Source of the DNA: an uncultured Collinsella sp.
GTDB taxonomy: Bacteria; Actinomycetota; Coriobacteriia; Coriobacteriales; Coriobacteriaceae
Direction: 5' to 3'
DNA length: 17,798 nucleotides
NCBI GenBank assembly: GCA_900764025.1
Contig: CAAFMM010000473.1
Coordinates: forward strand, 1 to 17,798
The translations under genes and the position numbers were made by a program. The notes beneath the pieces are model-generated. The model was given only the letters and a program-made list of their open reading frames with translations. It searched no databases and was not told the origin of the DNA. Every line of letters starts with the position of its first letter. Within the stretch, counting starts at the first letter, position 1. Of the stretch, positions 1 to 7,798 are shown one piece after another.

Positions 1-94
1 CGCAGCCGGTGAGACCAAGCCCTGCGACAGCAGCGACGCTGCCGGTGAGGCCGAGGAACGAACGCCTGGACATACCCTTGTTGATGATGGCCAT
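1..94 (-). CDS. Tat-type lipoprotein, N-terminal fragment (probable solute-binding protein)
   Basis: The first 31 codons of a minus-strand gene run off the left edge. The start is ATG at 94-92, preceded by a good Shine-Dalgarno AGGAG at 104-100 (5 nt spacing). The peptide begins MAIINKGM, then carries a twin-arginine motif SRRSFLG (residues 9-15), a short hydrophobic stretch rich in Gly, Ala, Val and Leu, and a lipobox LTGC with the lipidatable Cys at residue 31. A signal of this kind directs folded export by the Tat route and lipid anchoring on the outer face of the membrane. In Gram-positive bacteria it is very common on substrate-binding lipoproteins of ABC transporters, but nothing of the mature protein is visible, so that role is only a guess. 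The gene has its own long regulatory region and is separated from uvrC by 365 bp. Confidence 0.8.
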   Translation of the reverse strand, partial: MAIINKGMSRRSFLGLTGSVAAVAGLGLTGC

Positions 95-121
95 GTCTTC
101 TCCTATCAATAGAGAATCTTA

Positions 122-149
122 CCCGGGAGCACCTAGACGTGCCCCCGGG
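122..149 (-). promoter_or_regulatory. GC-rich hairpin in the lipoprotein mRNA leader
   Basis: The arms are 122-132 and 139-149 with a 6-nt loop. Ten of eleven positions are Watson-Crick pairs. The remaining one (128/143) is a G-U wobble if transcribed from the minus strand but an A-C mismatch on the plus strand, which points to an RNA element in the minus-strand leader. It ends 17 nt before the Shine-Dalgarno sequence. No U-run follows, so it is not a standard terminator; a 5' stabiliser or translational control element is more likely. Confidence 0.5.
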
Positions 150-163
150 CAACTTGCGGACGA

Positions 164-191
164 TATATACCTTACCTACCGACGAACCCAA
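164..191 (-). promoter_or_regulatory. Candidate promoter for the lipoprotein gene
   Basis: On the minus strand a TTGGGT (191-186) is followed after 16 nt by TATATA (169-164). The -10 element is reasonable and the -35 shares only TTG with the consensus. Its position would place the leader hairpin at 122-149 inside the transcript. Read by eye only. Confidence 0.3.
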
Positions 192-212
192 CTGAGGTGC
201 CGCGCTCGGCGA

Positions 213-295
213 CCGATACATACATACGCTTGAACGGTATTTACTACCGTTCACCGAATTCATTGACAAATGATTCGCCAGACAGTATGTATCGG
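213..295. repeat. 11-bp inverted repeat flanking the operator
   Basis: CCGATACATAC at 213-223 is repeated as its exact complement GTATGTATCGG at 285-295. The arms lie on both sides of the 231-253 palindrome, 61 bp apart. This could be a pair of regulator half-sites or a site pair for DNA looping. Confidence 0.5.
231..253. promoter_or_regulatory. Perfect 9-bp palindrome, probable repressor or activator operator
   Basis: The sequence TGAACGGTA, five bases, then TACCGTTCA forms a perfect 9+9 inverted repeat. Perfect symmetry with a short central spacer is typical of a dimeric transcription factor site. It lies about 140 bp upstream of the lipoprotein start. A TTGTCA element (269-264, minus strand) with a poor -10 about 17 nt on would overlap it, so it could cover a second promoter. 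The regulator is not encoded in this window. Confidence 0.5.
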
Positions 296-459
296 CGAGG
301 TGAGATATCAGTCTTCGTCAACCCGCAGGATAGCAGGGTTGTTCACCATGACTAGTCAAACGTTTTAGCGTTAATAAAACCCGAAACCAGCATGCAATCA
401 TGGCGAAATAAATGGTTGAAAATCACGCAATCATGTATATCAGTAGTTTAGGCTCGTGT

Positions 460-2406
460 TTAGCTATCGGAATGGTCAGCCGCCGCCTCGGCGCGCTCGG
501 CATTCCACGCAACGAGCGCCTCGTGGACCGCCTTGGCAACATCGGCAGGTATGCCGCGAACTTCCGCGATCTCTTGCTCGCTCGCCGCGCGCAAACGCTT
601 CATCGAGCCAAAATGGCGCATAAGGGCACGTTTTCTGGTGGGTCCCACGCCTGGAACGTCATCGAGTACCGAAACTGTCATGGCTTTATCGCGCAACTCA
701 CGATGGAATGTGATTGCAAAACGGTGCGATTCATCGCGCACCTGTTTAATTAGATAGAGCGAAGCAGACCCGGTCGGCAGCACGACGGGAGTCTCGTCCC
801 AAGGCACAAAAACTTCCTCATCGGCCTTTGCCAAGCCACAAACCGGTATATCGAGCCCAAGAGCCTCAAGCTGCTTGATCGCAGCGGTCAATTGCGGCTT
901 ACCGCCATCGACAACGAGCAAATCGGGGCGCGAGCCAAAGCGCTCGTCGGCCATGCGCTCGGGAGCATAGCGTCGTCCCAAAACCTCGGACATCGACACG
1001 AAGTCGTTTGCCTCGTCCAATTCGGCCTGAATTTTAAAACGACGGTACTGGCTCTTGTCGGCGCGTCCGTTGGTAAACACCACCATCGAGGCGACGGTAA
1101 AGGTTCCATGCAGCGTCGAGATATCGAAGCACTCGATACGCATCGGCGGCGCCGGCAGCGCCAGCGCGCTTTCGAGCTCCAGGAGCGCTTGATTGGTGCG
1201 GTCGTCAGCGTACCCCGTTCGCATCATGTAGCGCATGAGGGCATGGCGCGCATTTTTGGATGCCATATCGAGCAAACGGTGCTTTTCGCCACGCTGCGGC
1301 CTATGGAGATGGCAGGAACGCTCGCGCTTGCCTGCAAGCCACTCCCCCAGCGCCTCCGCATCCTCAAGCTCGACAGAGAGGTTTATCTCAGCTGGAATAT
1401 CAGCCGTCTCGTCGTAATAGCGCTTAAGAAAGCCCGACTGGAGCTCTTCCTCGTCAACATCAAGACCCTTGTCGAGAATGAACTCGCAGGTGCGAACTGT
1501 TCGGCCCTCGCGAACGACGAAGACGCAAGCGGCAGAGATGGTCTCCTCGCGATAGAAACCGATGACATCGATATCGACACTGGAGGGAAAAACGACTTGC
1601 TGACGGTCGTCCAGACCCCTGATGACCTCCAAACGACGTTTGACGCGGGCAGCGCGCTCAAAGTCGAGCGCCTCGGCGGCATCCGCCATCTCGGAAGTCA
1701 GCTCGTCGACGACATCCTTGCGATGGCCCGACAAAAAGCGCTCGACACGCTTGACGTTCTTGGCATAGTCCGTAGGAGAAATCGCGCCGACACACGCACC
1801 CGGGCCGCGCCCGACATGGTAGTCAAAGCAGGGACGCCCGTTTTGCGTGCAAATCATATTGACGATGTCTTCCTCGCCCTTGTGGGACTCGACGATACGA
1901 CGACAACGACGCCACTCCGCACAGGATGCGGAGCAGATGGGGATAACCTTGCGCAGCGTATCTATCGTCTCACGTGCCGCACGGCTATCGGTATAGGGAC
2001 CAAAATAACGCGTTCCCGGCTTATGACGCTCGCGCGTATATTTGATAGCGGGATACAGGTCGCTCTTGGTGATAGCGATAAAGGGATAGCTCTTGTCGTC
2101 CTTAAGGTCCACATTAAAGTACGGATGGTACTGGCCGATCAGGTTGCGCTCGAGTACAAGCGCCTCGTGCTCGGTCTCCACCACGATATAGTCAAAGCTC
2201 GCCACCAGCTGCATCATCAGCGGGATCTTTTGACGCTCATCCTGCAGTGTCACGTACTGGCGCATACGGGAACGCAGGTTTTTTGCCTTGCCAACGTAGA
2301 TGACATCGCCCTTGGCATCTTTCCAAAGGTAACATCCGGGCTGCGTGGGAACGCGCGAAACCTGCTCGGCGAGTGTTGGAATGTTGTCGTGACCGGCCAC
2401 ACGCAC
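460..2406 (-). CDS. uvrC: UvrC, excinuclease ABC subunit C
   Basis: This is the dual-incision nuclease of nucleotide excision repair, acting after UvrA/UvrB damage recognition. At 648 residues it is full length. It has an N-terminal GIY-YIG nuclease domain (about 15-95: GCYLW, VIYVGKAKNLR, E86 in LERNLI), a UvrB-binding UVR motif (about 232-265), an RNase H-like second nuclease with the D428 (FDIS), D500 (VVDGG), H568 (FHR) triad, and C-terminal helix-hairpin-helix motifs (about 578-630). The start is GTG at 2406, touching the murJ stop (TAG then GTG); GTG at 2400 is an alternative. The close junction suggests translational coupling with murJ. Oddly, the usual four-cysteine region is enlarged: C158, C162, C168, C186, C193 and C205 are present, but the Cys expected at position 201 is Gly. 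Confidence 0.97.
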   Translation of the reverse strand: MRVAGHDNIPTLAEQVSRVPTQPGCYLWKDAKGDVIYVGKAKNLRSRMRQYVTLQDERQKIPLMMQLVASFDYIVVETEHEALVLERNLIGQYHPYFNVDLKDDKSYPFIAITKSDLYPAIKYTRERHKPGTRYFGPYTDSRAARETIDTLRKVIPICSASCAEWRRCRRIVESHKGEEDIVNMICTQNGRPCFDYHVGRGPGACVGAISPTDYAKNVKRVERFLSGHRKDVVDELTSEMADAAEALDFERAARVKRRLEVIRGLDDRQQVVFPSSVDIDVIGFYREETISAACVFVVREGRTVRTCEFILDKGLDVDEEELQSGFLKRYYDETADIPAEINLSVELEDAEALGEWLAGKRERSCHLHRPQRGEKHRLLDMASKNARHALMRYMMRTGYADDRTNQALLELESALALPAPPMRIECFDISTLHGTFTVASMVVFTNGRADKSQYRRFKIQAELDEANDFVSMSEVLGRRYAPERMADERFGSRPDLLVVDGGKPQLTAAIKQLEALGLDIPVCGLAKADEEVFVPWDETPVVLPTGSASLYLIKQVRDESHRFAITFHRELRDKAMTVSVLDDVPGVGPTRKRALMRHFGSMKRLRAASEQEIAEVRGIPADVAKAVHEALVAWNAERAEAAADHSDS

Positions 2407-4089
2407 CTACTTGCGACGAAGCAGCGCCGAGACCTCGGGCATCTTAAGGACGACGGCAAGGCCAAAGGTAACAGCAAGCGAGACGACACCCGCAACGCAA
2501 ACGTAGCCAAGAGTAATCAGAATCGAGCCGCCAAGTGCCCCGACAAAGTGCTCAAGCGCCCACATGACGCCGGCGCCTGCGGCAGCACCCAGGCCACCGA
2601 GCAAAAGGCCAAAGAAACCGCCATGCAGGATAGATTTGACCTGAAGGCCACGCAGACGACGACGCAGCCACCATAGCGAACATCCGACCAAGATCACGTA
2701 GTCGACGACATACGAAAGCGCGATTGCCGGCATACCGAAGCCCAGCACAACGCCAAACAGCAGAACCGAGCCGGCCTGGCCGATGGCGGAATACAGGCAA
2801 TAGCGGCTATAGGGCTTCATGTCGAGCAAGGCAGAGAAGCTCTTCTGCATCAATACGACCACGCCGTAGAGCGGCAGCGAGAACGCCAGGTAGACAAGGT
2901 ACTCGGACACCAGCGTCACGCCGGATTCATCGAACTTGCCAGCACAGTAGATCATGTTGAGCGGACGCGCGAAGACAATCAGGTACAGCGCGAACGGAAT
3001 CAGGAAGAACAGCATTTGGGCGACGCCACGCGAAATGCCCGTGCGAACGCTGTCGTAATCCTTCTCCTGTGCGTCGTGAGAGAGCTCGGTATAGAGCGCC
3101 GTCGAAAGCGAGGCAGCAATCAGCGCGTAGGGTAGCGTGTACCACAGGCGCGCATAGGCGATGACGGAAGGACCCGTCTCGGGCTGGACCACCAGCGCGG
3201 CAGCGTTGGTGATAGAAGTCGAGACAAACATGCACACCGTGGCGAGCAGCGTCGGGATACCGAGCGCAATCGTCTGGCGCAGCGCGGGGTCCTTAAAGTC
3301 GATATGGATATGGGGATGCACGCCGTGCTTGCCAAGCGCGGGAATCTGACATGCCATCTGAACAAAGACACCGAGGGTCGTACCGGCCGCAATCAAGATG
3401 ATGCCGGCACGTTCGCCAAACTGTGCGGACACGGGCGCAAAACCCATAAAGCTCGCAATGACGATCACATTGTTGAGGACCGGGGCAAACGTCGACCAAA
3501 AGTAGTCGCGGTGTGCGTTGAGAACGCCCGAAAACACCGAGCCCAAACCATAAAACAGAATCTGGATGGCAAAGAAACGGAACATGAACGCAGCGGTATC
3601 CATGCTGCCGCCGTCACCCGAAAGGAACGATTGCGTCCAGATAAAGCCCGGGGCGAACACGGTCCCCAGCAACGAAATGCCACCCAGCACTAAAAGCAGA
3701 ATGCCGAGCAGGTTGCCCACGTACTCGTTCGAGGCCTCGCGACCCTGCTCACGCCTCACGCCCATGTACACGGGCAAAAACGCCGTCACGAGCATGCCGC
3801 CCATCACGAGTTCGTAGAGCATATTGGGCAGGTTGTTGGCGACCTGATAGGAGGACGAGAGTAGCGACATGCCGATAGCGGCCGCCATTGCCCACGTGCG
3901 GATAAAACCGGTGACGCGAGACACGATGGTCAGGATGGTCATAAGCCCGGCGGAACGACCAACCGTGGAGTAGTCCGACGAGCCCATGTCGTCAGTGTCA
4001 TCTCGCGACGAAGAAGCTTCGGATGAGGGTGTCTGAGGCGCAGATTCTTTTGCAAAATGAGCTCCGCGCTTCAATTCTTCCTGCGGCAT
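2407..4089 (-). CDS. murJ: MurJ, lipid II flippase (MviN family)
   Basis: A 560-residue polytopic membrane protein that by family moves lipid II across the cytoplasmic membrane for peptidoglycan synthesis. Recognisable MurJ signatures are VSRVTGFIRTW (56-66), the stretch ANNLPNMLYELVMGG (84-98) and NAHRDYFWSTFAPVLNN (191-207). The rest is a run of hydrophobic helices, about 14 expected for the family. The YELVMGG form resembles actinobacterial MviN rather than the Arg-rich E. coli version. The first 45 residues form a polar, Ser/Asp-rich tail before the first helix. I kept the upstream ATG (4089) because GAGAGG precedes it by 8 nt inside the end of ybaK, whereas the internal Met35 has no good ribosome site. 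It lies 3 nt after ybaK and directly abuts uvrC. Confidence 0.95.
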   Translation of the reverse strand: MPQEELKRGAHFAKESAPQTPSSEASSSRDDTDDMGSSDYSTVGRSAGLMTILTIVSRVTGFIRTWAMAAAIGMSLLSSSYQVANNLPNMLYELVMGGMLVTAFLPVYMGVRREQGREASNEYVGNLLGILLLVLGGISLLGTVFAPGFIWTQSFLSGDGGSMDTAAFMFRFFAIQILFYGLGSVFSGVLNAHRDYFWSTFAPVLNNVIVIASFMGFAPVSAQFGERAGIILIAAGTTLGVFVQMACQIPALGKHGVHPHIHIDFKDPALRQTIALGIPTLLATVCMFVSTSITNAAALVVQPETGPSVIAYARLWYTLPYALIAASLSTALYTELSHDAQEKDYDSVRTGISRGVAQMLFFLIPFALYLIVFARPLNMIYCAGKFDESGVTLVSEYLVYLAFSLPLYGVVVLMQKSFSALLDMKPYSRYCLYSAIGQAGSVLLFGVVLGFGMPAIALSYVVDYVILVGCSLWWLRRRLRGLQVKSILHGGFFGLLLGGLGAAAGAGVMWALEHFVGALGGSILITLGYVCVAGVVSLAVTFGLAVVLKMPEVSALLRRK

Positions 4090-4092
4090 CGC

Positions 4093-4593
4093 TCAGTCCT
4101 CTCTCGTAATCGCGGCAACCGTCGCCCCGCAAAATGCAATTAAATCATCGGGTGCAAGCTCGAGCTGATAACCACGCTTGCCTCCCGAAATAAAAATGGT
4201 ATCCCAAAGGACACATGTCTCATCAATGAGCGTCCGGTAGCGTTTTTTCATACCGACCGGGCTGCAGCCGCCGCGAACGTAGCCAGTCGCCGCAAGCAAA
4301 TCCTTCACATGCATCATGGCCAAGGACTTCTCCCCCGCGGCACGCGCGGCGGACTTTAGATCGAGCTCGTCGGCAACAGGGATACAGCACACGACATGGT
4401 CGTTGGACGGTGTCACGCAGACCAAAGTCTTAAATCCTTGACCGGGCTCCTCGCCAAGCTGCTCCGAAATCGCGACACCCAGGCCCACCGACTCATCACC
4501 ATCGTCTTCGTACGTATGTAGAACATAGGAAATGCCGGCGCTTTCCAGCTCGCGCATCGCATTGGTTTTTGGCGTCTTTACAGCCTTTGCCAT
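4093..4593 (-). CDS. ybaK: YbaK-type aminoacyl-tRNA deacylase
   Basis: A 166-residue protein of the YbaK/EbsC family, which removes mischarged amino acid (typically Cys) from tRNA-Pro. It shows the conserved FKTLV lysine (K55) and the family signature GYVRGGCSPVGMKK (104-117); the SGGKRGYQLELAPDDLI stretch near the C-terminus is also typical. The ATG at 4593 is chosen because AAAGGAT lies 7 nt upstream and the family starts near here; the frame stays open further upstream to 4689 without a start that has a ribosome site. It is the first gene of the ybaK-murJ-uvrC operon, and its last codons contain the murJ Shine-Dalgarno sequence. Substrate specificity (Cys versus other amino acids) cannot be read from the sequence. 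Confidence 0.93.
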   Translation of the reverse strand: MAKAVKTPKTNAMRELESAGISYVLHTYEDDGDESVGLGVAISEQLGEEPGQGFKTLVCVTPSNDHVVCCIPVADELDLKSAARAAGEKSLAMMHVKDLLAATGYVRGGCSPVGMKKRYRTLIDETCVLWDTIFISGGKRGYQLELAPDDLIAFCGATVAAITRED

Positions 4594-4630
4594 GACATAT
4601 CCTTTCCCTCGCATTCGGACGTAAGGATTA

Positions 4631-4660
4631 AGTATATGTCCAATTCGGCTGCATACGTCA
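4631..4660 (-). promoter_or_regulatory. Candidate promoter for the ybaK-murJ-uvrC operon
   Basis: On the minus strand TGACGT (4660-4655) is followed after 18 nt by TATACT (4636-4631), a 5/6 match to the -10 consensus. The transcript would start about 30 nt before the ybaK ATG. The -35 is poor. There is no LexA-like box here. Confidence 0.35.
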
Positions 4661-4674
4661 CTTCGGCACAGCAA

Positions 4675-4705
4675 GCGCCATCGAATCACAAGGAGTCGAT
4701 GGCGC
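4675..4705 (-). terminator. Inverted repeat after uvrA, possible terminator
   Basis: GCGCCATCGA (4675-4684) and TCGATGGCGC (4696-4705) form a perfect 10-bp stem with an 11-nt loop, 20 nt beyond the uvrA stop codon in the direction of transcription. The following minus-strand bases (TTGCTG) are not a true U-run, so intrinsic termination may be weak. It separates uvrA from the ybaK promoter region. Confidence 0.45.
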
Positions 4706-4725
4706 CCATAAACTGAATCGCCTAT

Positions 4726-7605
4726 TTATTGAGCATCAAGTTGAGCCTGACGCTCCCGGTCACGCCTGAGCAACGGCGCCAAAAACTTGCCCGTATAACT
4801 CTGCGGACAGTCCGCAACCTGCTCCGGTGTGCCCGAAACCACGACGGTTCCGCCGCCGTTACCGCCCTCGGGACCCATATCGATCAGGCGGTCGGCAACC
4901 TTGATGACATCAAGGTTGTGTTCAATCACCAGCACCGTGTTGCCCGCATCGACCAAGCGCTGCAGCACATCGAGCAGCTGGCGGACGTCCTCAAAATGAA
5001 GGCCAGTCGTCGGCTCGTCCAAAATATAGAACGTCTTGCCCGTCTGGCGTCGATGAAGCTCCTTGGCGAGTTTCACACGCTGCGCCTCGCCGCCCGAGAG
5101 CGTCGTGGCGGGCTGGCCCAGGCTCACGTAGCCCAAGCCTACATCGTACAGCGTCTGGAGCTTTCGCTTGATCTGCGGGATATTCCCAAAGAAAGCCAGT
5201 GCCTCGGCCACGCTCATGTCAAGTACGTCCGAGATGGTCTTGCCACGGTAGGTGACCTCGAGTGTCTCGCGGTTGTAGCGTTTACCGCCGCAAACTTCGC
5301 AGGGAACGTAGATATCGGGAAGGAAGTGCATCTCGATCTTGATCTGCCCGTCGCCCTTGCACGCCTCGCAGCGCCCGCCACTCACATTAAAGGAGAAACG
5401 ACCCGGCGAGTAGCCGCGCGCCTTCGACTCCGGCGTACTCGCAAACAGCGCGCGAAGATCATCCCACAGGCCGATATAGGTAGCAGGGTTGGAACGCGGC
5501 GTGCGGCCAATCGGCGACTGGTCGATATCAATAACCTTATCGATACACTCGATGCCCTCGATTTTTTTATACGGACCCACAGGGCGCGTCGAACGGTGAA
5601 TAGCATTCGTAAGGGCAGGCGCAATGGTGTCGGTAACCAGGGAGCTCTTGCCCGATCCCGACACGCCGGTAACAACCGTAAGCGTACCAAACTCGATCTT
5701 GGCGGTAACGTTTTTGAGGTTGTTGGCTCGAGCGCCCGTAATTTTAAGGCAGCCGCGACCGGGCTTGCGCCGTTCATCAGGCACCCGAATCATTCGTTTG
5801 CCGGTCAGATAAGCGCCCGTCATCGACTCAGGACACGCCATGATATCAGCAGGCGTTCCCGCCGCGACTACGTGTCCGCCGTTGACACCGGCGCCGGGCC
5901 CCATGTCGATCACGTAGTCGGCGGCACGGATTGTATCCTCGTCGTGTTCGACAACGATAACGGTATTGCCGATATCGCGCAGGCGCTCGAGCGTCTTGAT
6001 CAGGCGCTCGTTGTCACGCTGATGAAGACCGATCGAGGGCTCGTCCAGAATATAGAGCACGCCCATGAGACCCGCGCCGATCTGCGTTGCCAAGCGAATA
6101 CGCTGTGCCTCGCCACCGGAAAGCGTCGCCGAGGCGCGATCGAGTGTCAGATAGTCGAGTCCAACATCGACCAGAAAACGCAGGCGCTCCAGAATTTCCT
6201 TGACGATACGGCCGCCGATAAACTGTTGGCGCTCGGTGAGTTCCAGGCCCTCAAAAAACTCGAGCGATTCACGGCACGACAGGCAACAAACTTCGTAAAT
6301 GGACTTGCCGCCCACGGTGACGGCGAGCATCTCAGGGCGCAAACGAGCGCCGTGGCAAGTCGAGCACGGCTCCTCGCGAATGTACTTCTCCAGGCGCGCC
6401 TTGGTGTTCTCGTTCGTCGTCTCGGTATAGCGTTCGTACAGGATGTTGCGAACGCCCGAAAACTTGGTATCCCACTGGCTGCGACGTCCGTCGAGCTTTT
6501 GGTAGTCGACCGAGATCTTCGTATCGCCCAGGCCATCCAAGAATGCACGACGCACGCGAGGGGGCAAGTCCTCCCACGGCGTATCGGCGCTCACCTTAAA
6601 GTGTTTGCAGACCGCAGCAAAAATCTGCGGATAGTAGTTCGAATTGCCAAACAGGCTACCAAAGACTCCGTCGGCAATGGACTTCGAGGGGTCCTCGATC
6701 AGCGCCTCGGCATCAACGGTTTTCTTAAAGCCCAGGCCGTCGCACTCAGGACATGCGCCATAGGGAGCGTTAAACGAAAAATCACGCGGCTGAAGATCGT
6801 CAATGGAGTGTCCATGCTCCGGGCACGCCAAGGCCAACGAATAGTCCAGAAGCTCGCCCTCGGTCCCCTCGGGAGCATCACGATCGGGCAGCATGTACAC
6901 GTTTACATTGCCGTGAGCCAGCGCGGTCGCCTGCTCAACAGACTCGGCGATACGGCCCAGAGAATTCTCACGGATCACGATGCGATCGACCACGACCTCG
7001 ATATCGTGCTTGAATTTCTTATCCAGATCGATCGGATCGTCGAGCGAGCGCACTTCACCGTCGACACGCACGCGGCTAAAGCCCTCGGCGCGAAGGTCCT
7101 CAAACAGTTTGGTGTACTCGCCTTTTCGCCCGCGCACCACCGGTGCCAGCACAAACGCGCGGCGGCCCTCCCCCGCCGCCAAGACCTTGTCGGCAACCTG
7201 GTCGGTCGTCTGGCGCTCAATGACGCGGCCGCATTCGGGACAGTGCGGGGTGCCCACACGGGCGAACAGCAGGCGCAGATAGTCATAAATCTCGGTTACG
7301 GTGCCAACCGTCGAGCGAGGGTTTTTAGACGTCGTCTTTTGGTCGATCGACACCGCCGGCGAAAGGCCGTCGATTGAATCCAAGTCGGGTTTGTCCATCT
7401 GGCCCAAGAACTGGCGCGCATAGCTCGAAAGACTCTCGACGTATCGACGCTGGCCCTCGGCATAGATAGTGTCAAATGCCAGCGAACTCTTGCCCGAGCC
7501 AGAAAGACCGGTAATGACCACGAGTTGGTCACGCGGAATGGAAACATCGATATCACGGAGGTTGTGCTCACGAGCGCCGCGAATAACGATAGAAGAATCA
7601 GACAT
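4726..7605 (-). CDS. uvrA: UvrA, excinuclease ABC subunit A
   Basis: The damage-sensing ATPase of nucleotide excision repair, 959 residues, close to the usual length of about 940-950. It has two ABC ATPase modules: Walker A GLSGSGKS (33-40) with signature LSGGEAQR (495-502), and Walker A GVSGSGKS (647-654) with LSGGEAQR (836-843), plus ILDEP Walker B motifs at about 519 and 861. Zinc sites are visible at C261/H264/C285/C288 (one Cys of the usual set is His, seen in other bacteria) and C746/C749/C769/C772. The ATG at 7605 is preceded by AAGGAG at 6 nt; the frame extends upstream to 7671 but without a better start. The gene is single on its transcript, divergent from the LTA-synthase-like gene, and has an SOS-box-like site upstream. 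Confidence 0.98.
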   Translation of the reverse strand: MSDSSIVIRGAREHNLRDIDVSIPRDQLVVITGLSGSGKSSLAFDTIYAEGQRRYVESLSSYARQFLGQMDKPDLDSIDGLSPAVSIDQKTTSKNPRSTVGTVTEIYDYLRLLFARVGTPHCPECGRVIERQTTDQVADKVLAAGEGRRAFVLAPVVRGRKGEYTKLFEDLRAEGFSRVRVDGEVRSLDDPIDLDKKFKHDIEVVVDRIVIRENSLGRIAESVEQATALAHGNVNVYMLPDRDAPEGTEGELLDYSLALACPEHGHSIDDLQPRDFSFNAPYGACPECDGLGFKKTVDAEALIEDPSKSIADGVFGSLFGNSNYYPQIFAAVCKHFKVSADTPWEDLPPRVRRAFLDGLGDTKISVDYQKLDGRRSQWDTKFSGVRNILYERYTETTNENTKARLEKYIREEPCSTCHGARLRPEMLAVTVGGKSIYEVCCLSCRESLEFFEGLELTERQQFIGGRIVKEILERLRFLVDVGLDYLTLDRASATLSGGEAQRIRLATQIGAGLMGVLYILDEPSIGLHQRDNERLIKTLERLRDIGNTVIVVEHDEDTIRAADYVIDMGPGAGVNGGHVVAAGTPADIMACPESMTGAYLTGKRMIRVPDERRKPGRGCLKITGARANNLKNVTAKIEFGTLTVVTGVSGSGKSSLVTDTIAPALTNAIHRSTRPVGPYKKIEGIECIDKVIDIDQSPIGRTPRSNPATYIGLWDDLRALFASTPESKARGYSPGRFSFNVSGGRCEACKGDGQIKIEMHFLPDIYVPCEVCGGKRYNRETLEVTYRGKTISDVLDMSVAEALAFFGNIPQIKRKLQTLYDVGLGYVSLGQPATTLSGGEAQRVKLAKELHRRQTGKTFYILDEPTTGLHFEDVRQLLDVLQRLVDAGNTVLVIEHNLDVIKVADRLIDMGPEGGNGGGTVVVSGTPEQVADCPQSYTGKFLAPLLRRDRERQAQLDAQ

Positions 7606-7666
7606 GGAAGCTCCTTGCCTCCTATTGCATCGAATCATACTGTCGATGAGTTTAGCGCACTCGACG

Positions 7667-7680
7667 CGCACAGATGTTCG
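7667..7680 (-). promoter_or_regulatory. SOS (LexA) box upstream of uvrA
   Basis: The minus strand reads CGAACATCTGTGCG. The Gram-positive LexA consensus is CGAACRNRYGTTCG, and only two constrained positions differ (C in place of R, and G in place of the first T of GTTCG); the left half-site is perfect. It lies 62-75 nt before the uvrA ATG. It would cover the -35 of a promoter with -10 TAAACT (7654-7649), or lie just upstream of one with TATGAT (7639-7634). LexA control of uvrA is well established in many bacteria. Confidence 0.55.
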
Positions 7681-7748
7681 TAATACAAGATTCGCAGACC
7701 TTTAGCTTTGCGTATCGGGTGCTTTGTTTCTCGAAATGCCATGGAAAG

Positions 7749-7786
7749 GTTACAGTAATCTAATACTGAACTTAATTTGCTGTAAC
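7749..7786 (+). promoter_or_regulatory. Dyad in the leader/promoter of the LTA-synthase-like gene
   Basis: GTTACAG (7749-7755) and CTGTAAC (7780-7786) are perfect 7-bp complements 24 bp apart. A smaller dyad, CAGTA/TACTG (7753-7757/7764-7768), lies between and overlapping them. The stretch is AT-rich and ends immediately before the Shine-Dalgarno AGAGGA. TTACAG and TAATTT at 17-nt spacing could be weak promoter elements, but I would not insist on them. An operator is the simplest reading. Confidence 0.35.
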
Positions 7787-7798
7787 AGAGGAACGTCC

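Larger units (their letters stand above)
95..459. promoter_or_regulatory. Regulatory gap between uvrC and the lipoprotein gene
   Basis: I find no credible gene in these 365 bases; the reading frames that cross it lack ribosome binding sites and run antisense into uvrC. The region is lower in GC than its surroundings and full of symmetry. It holds a leader hairpin at 122-149, a possible promoter at 164-191, a perfect 9-bp palindrome at 231-253 and an 11-bp inverted repeat at 213-223/285-295 enclosing it. There are also a weak 6-bp hairpin (319-324/336-341), the palindrome TGACTAGTCA (349-358), an AT-rich dyad GTTTTA/TAAAAC (362-367/375-380), and two direct copies of GCAATCATG (394-402 and 427-435). 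The uvrC transcript must end somewhere here, but no clear intrinsic terminator is visible. Confidence 0.6.

Noticed and set aside
9..233. Plus-strand reading frame at the left edge
   Set aside because: It is antisense to the lipoprotein signal peptide and its leader, with no ribosome site.
263..291. Plus-strand promoter TTGACA-17-TATGTA
   Set aside because: The -35 is perfect but the -10 is poor, and nothing on the plus strand downstream looks like a gene; transcription there would run antisense into uvrC. A small antisense RNA cannot be excluded, but there is no terminator to support it.
892..2676. Long plus-strand reading frame opposite uvrC and the end of murJ
   Set aside because: It is antisense to clear genes, has no ribosome site or recognisable motif, and is explained by GC-rich codon bias of the real strand.
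4729..7377. 882-codon plus-strand reading frame opposite uvrA
   Set aside because: An unusually long shadow, but uvrA is unmistakable on the other strand and the antisense product has low-complexity Arg/Ala/Leu composition with no domain signature.
7606..7671. Upstream extension of uvrA
   Set aside because: The frame is open, but it would overlap the promoter and SOS box, and the ATG at 7605 has a far better Shine-Dalgarno and matches the family N-terminus.
7724..7798. TTG start upstream of the LTA-synthase-like gene
   Set aside because: No ribosome site; the ATG at 7799 with AGAGG is better, and the extension would run through the dyad region.
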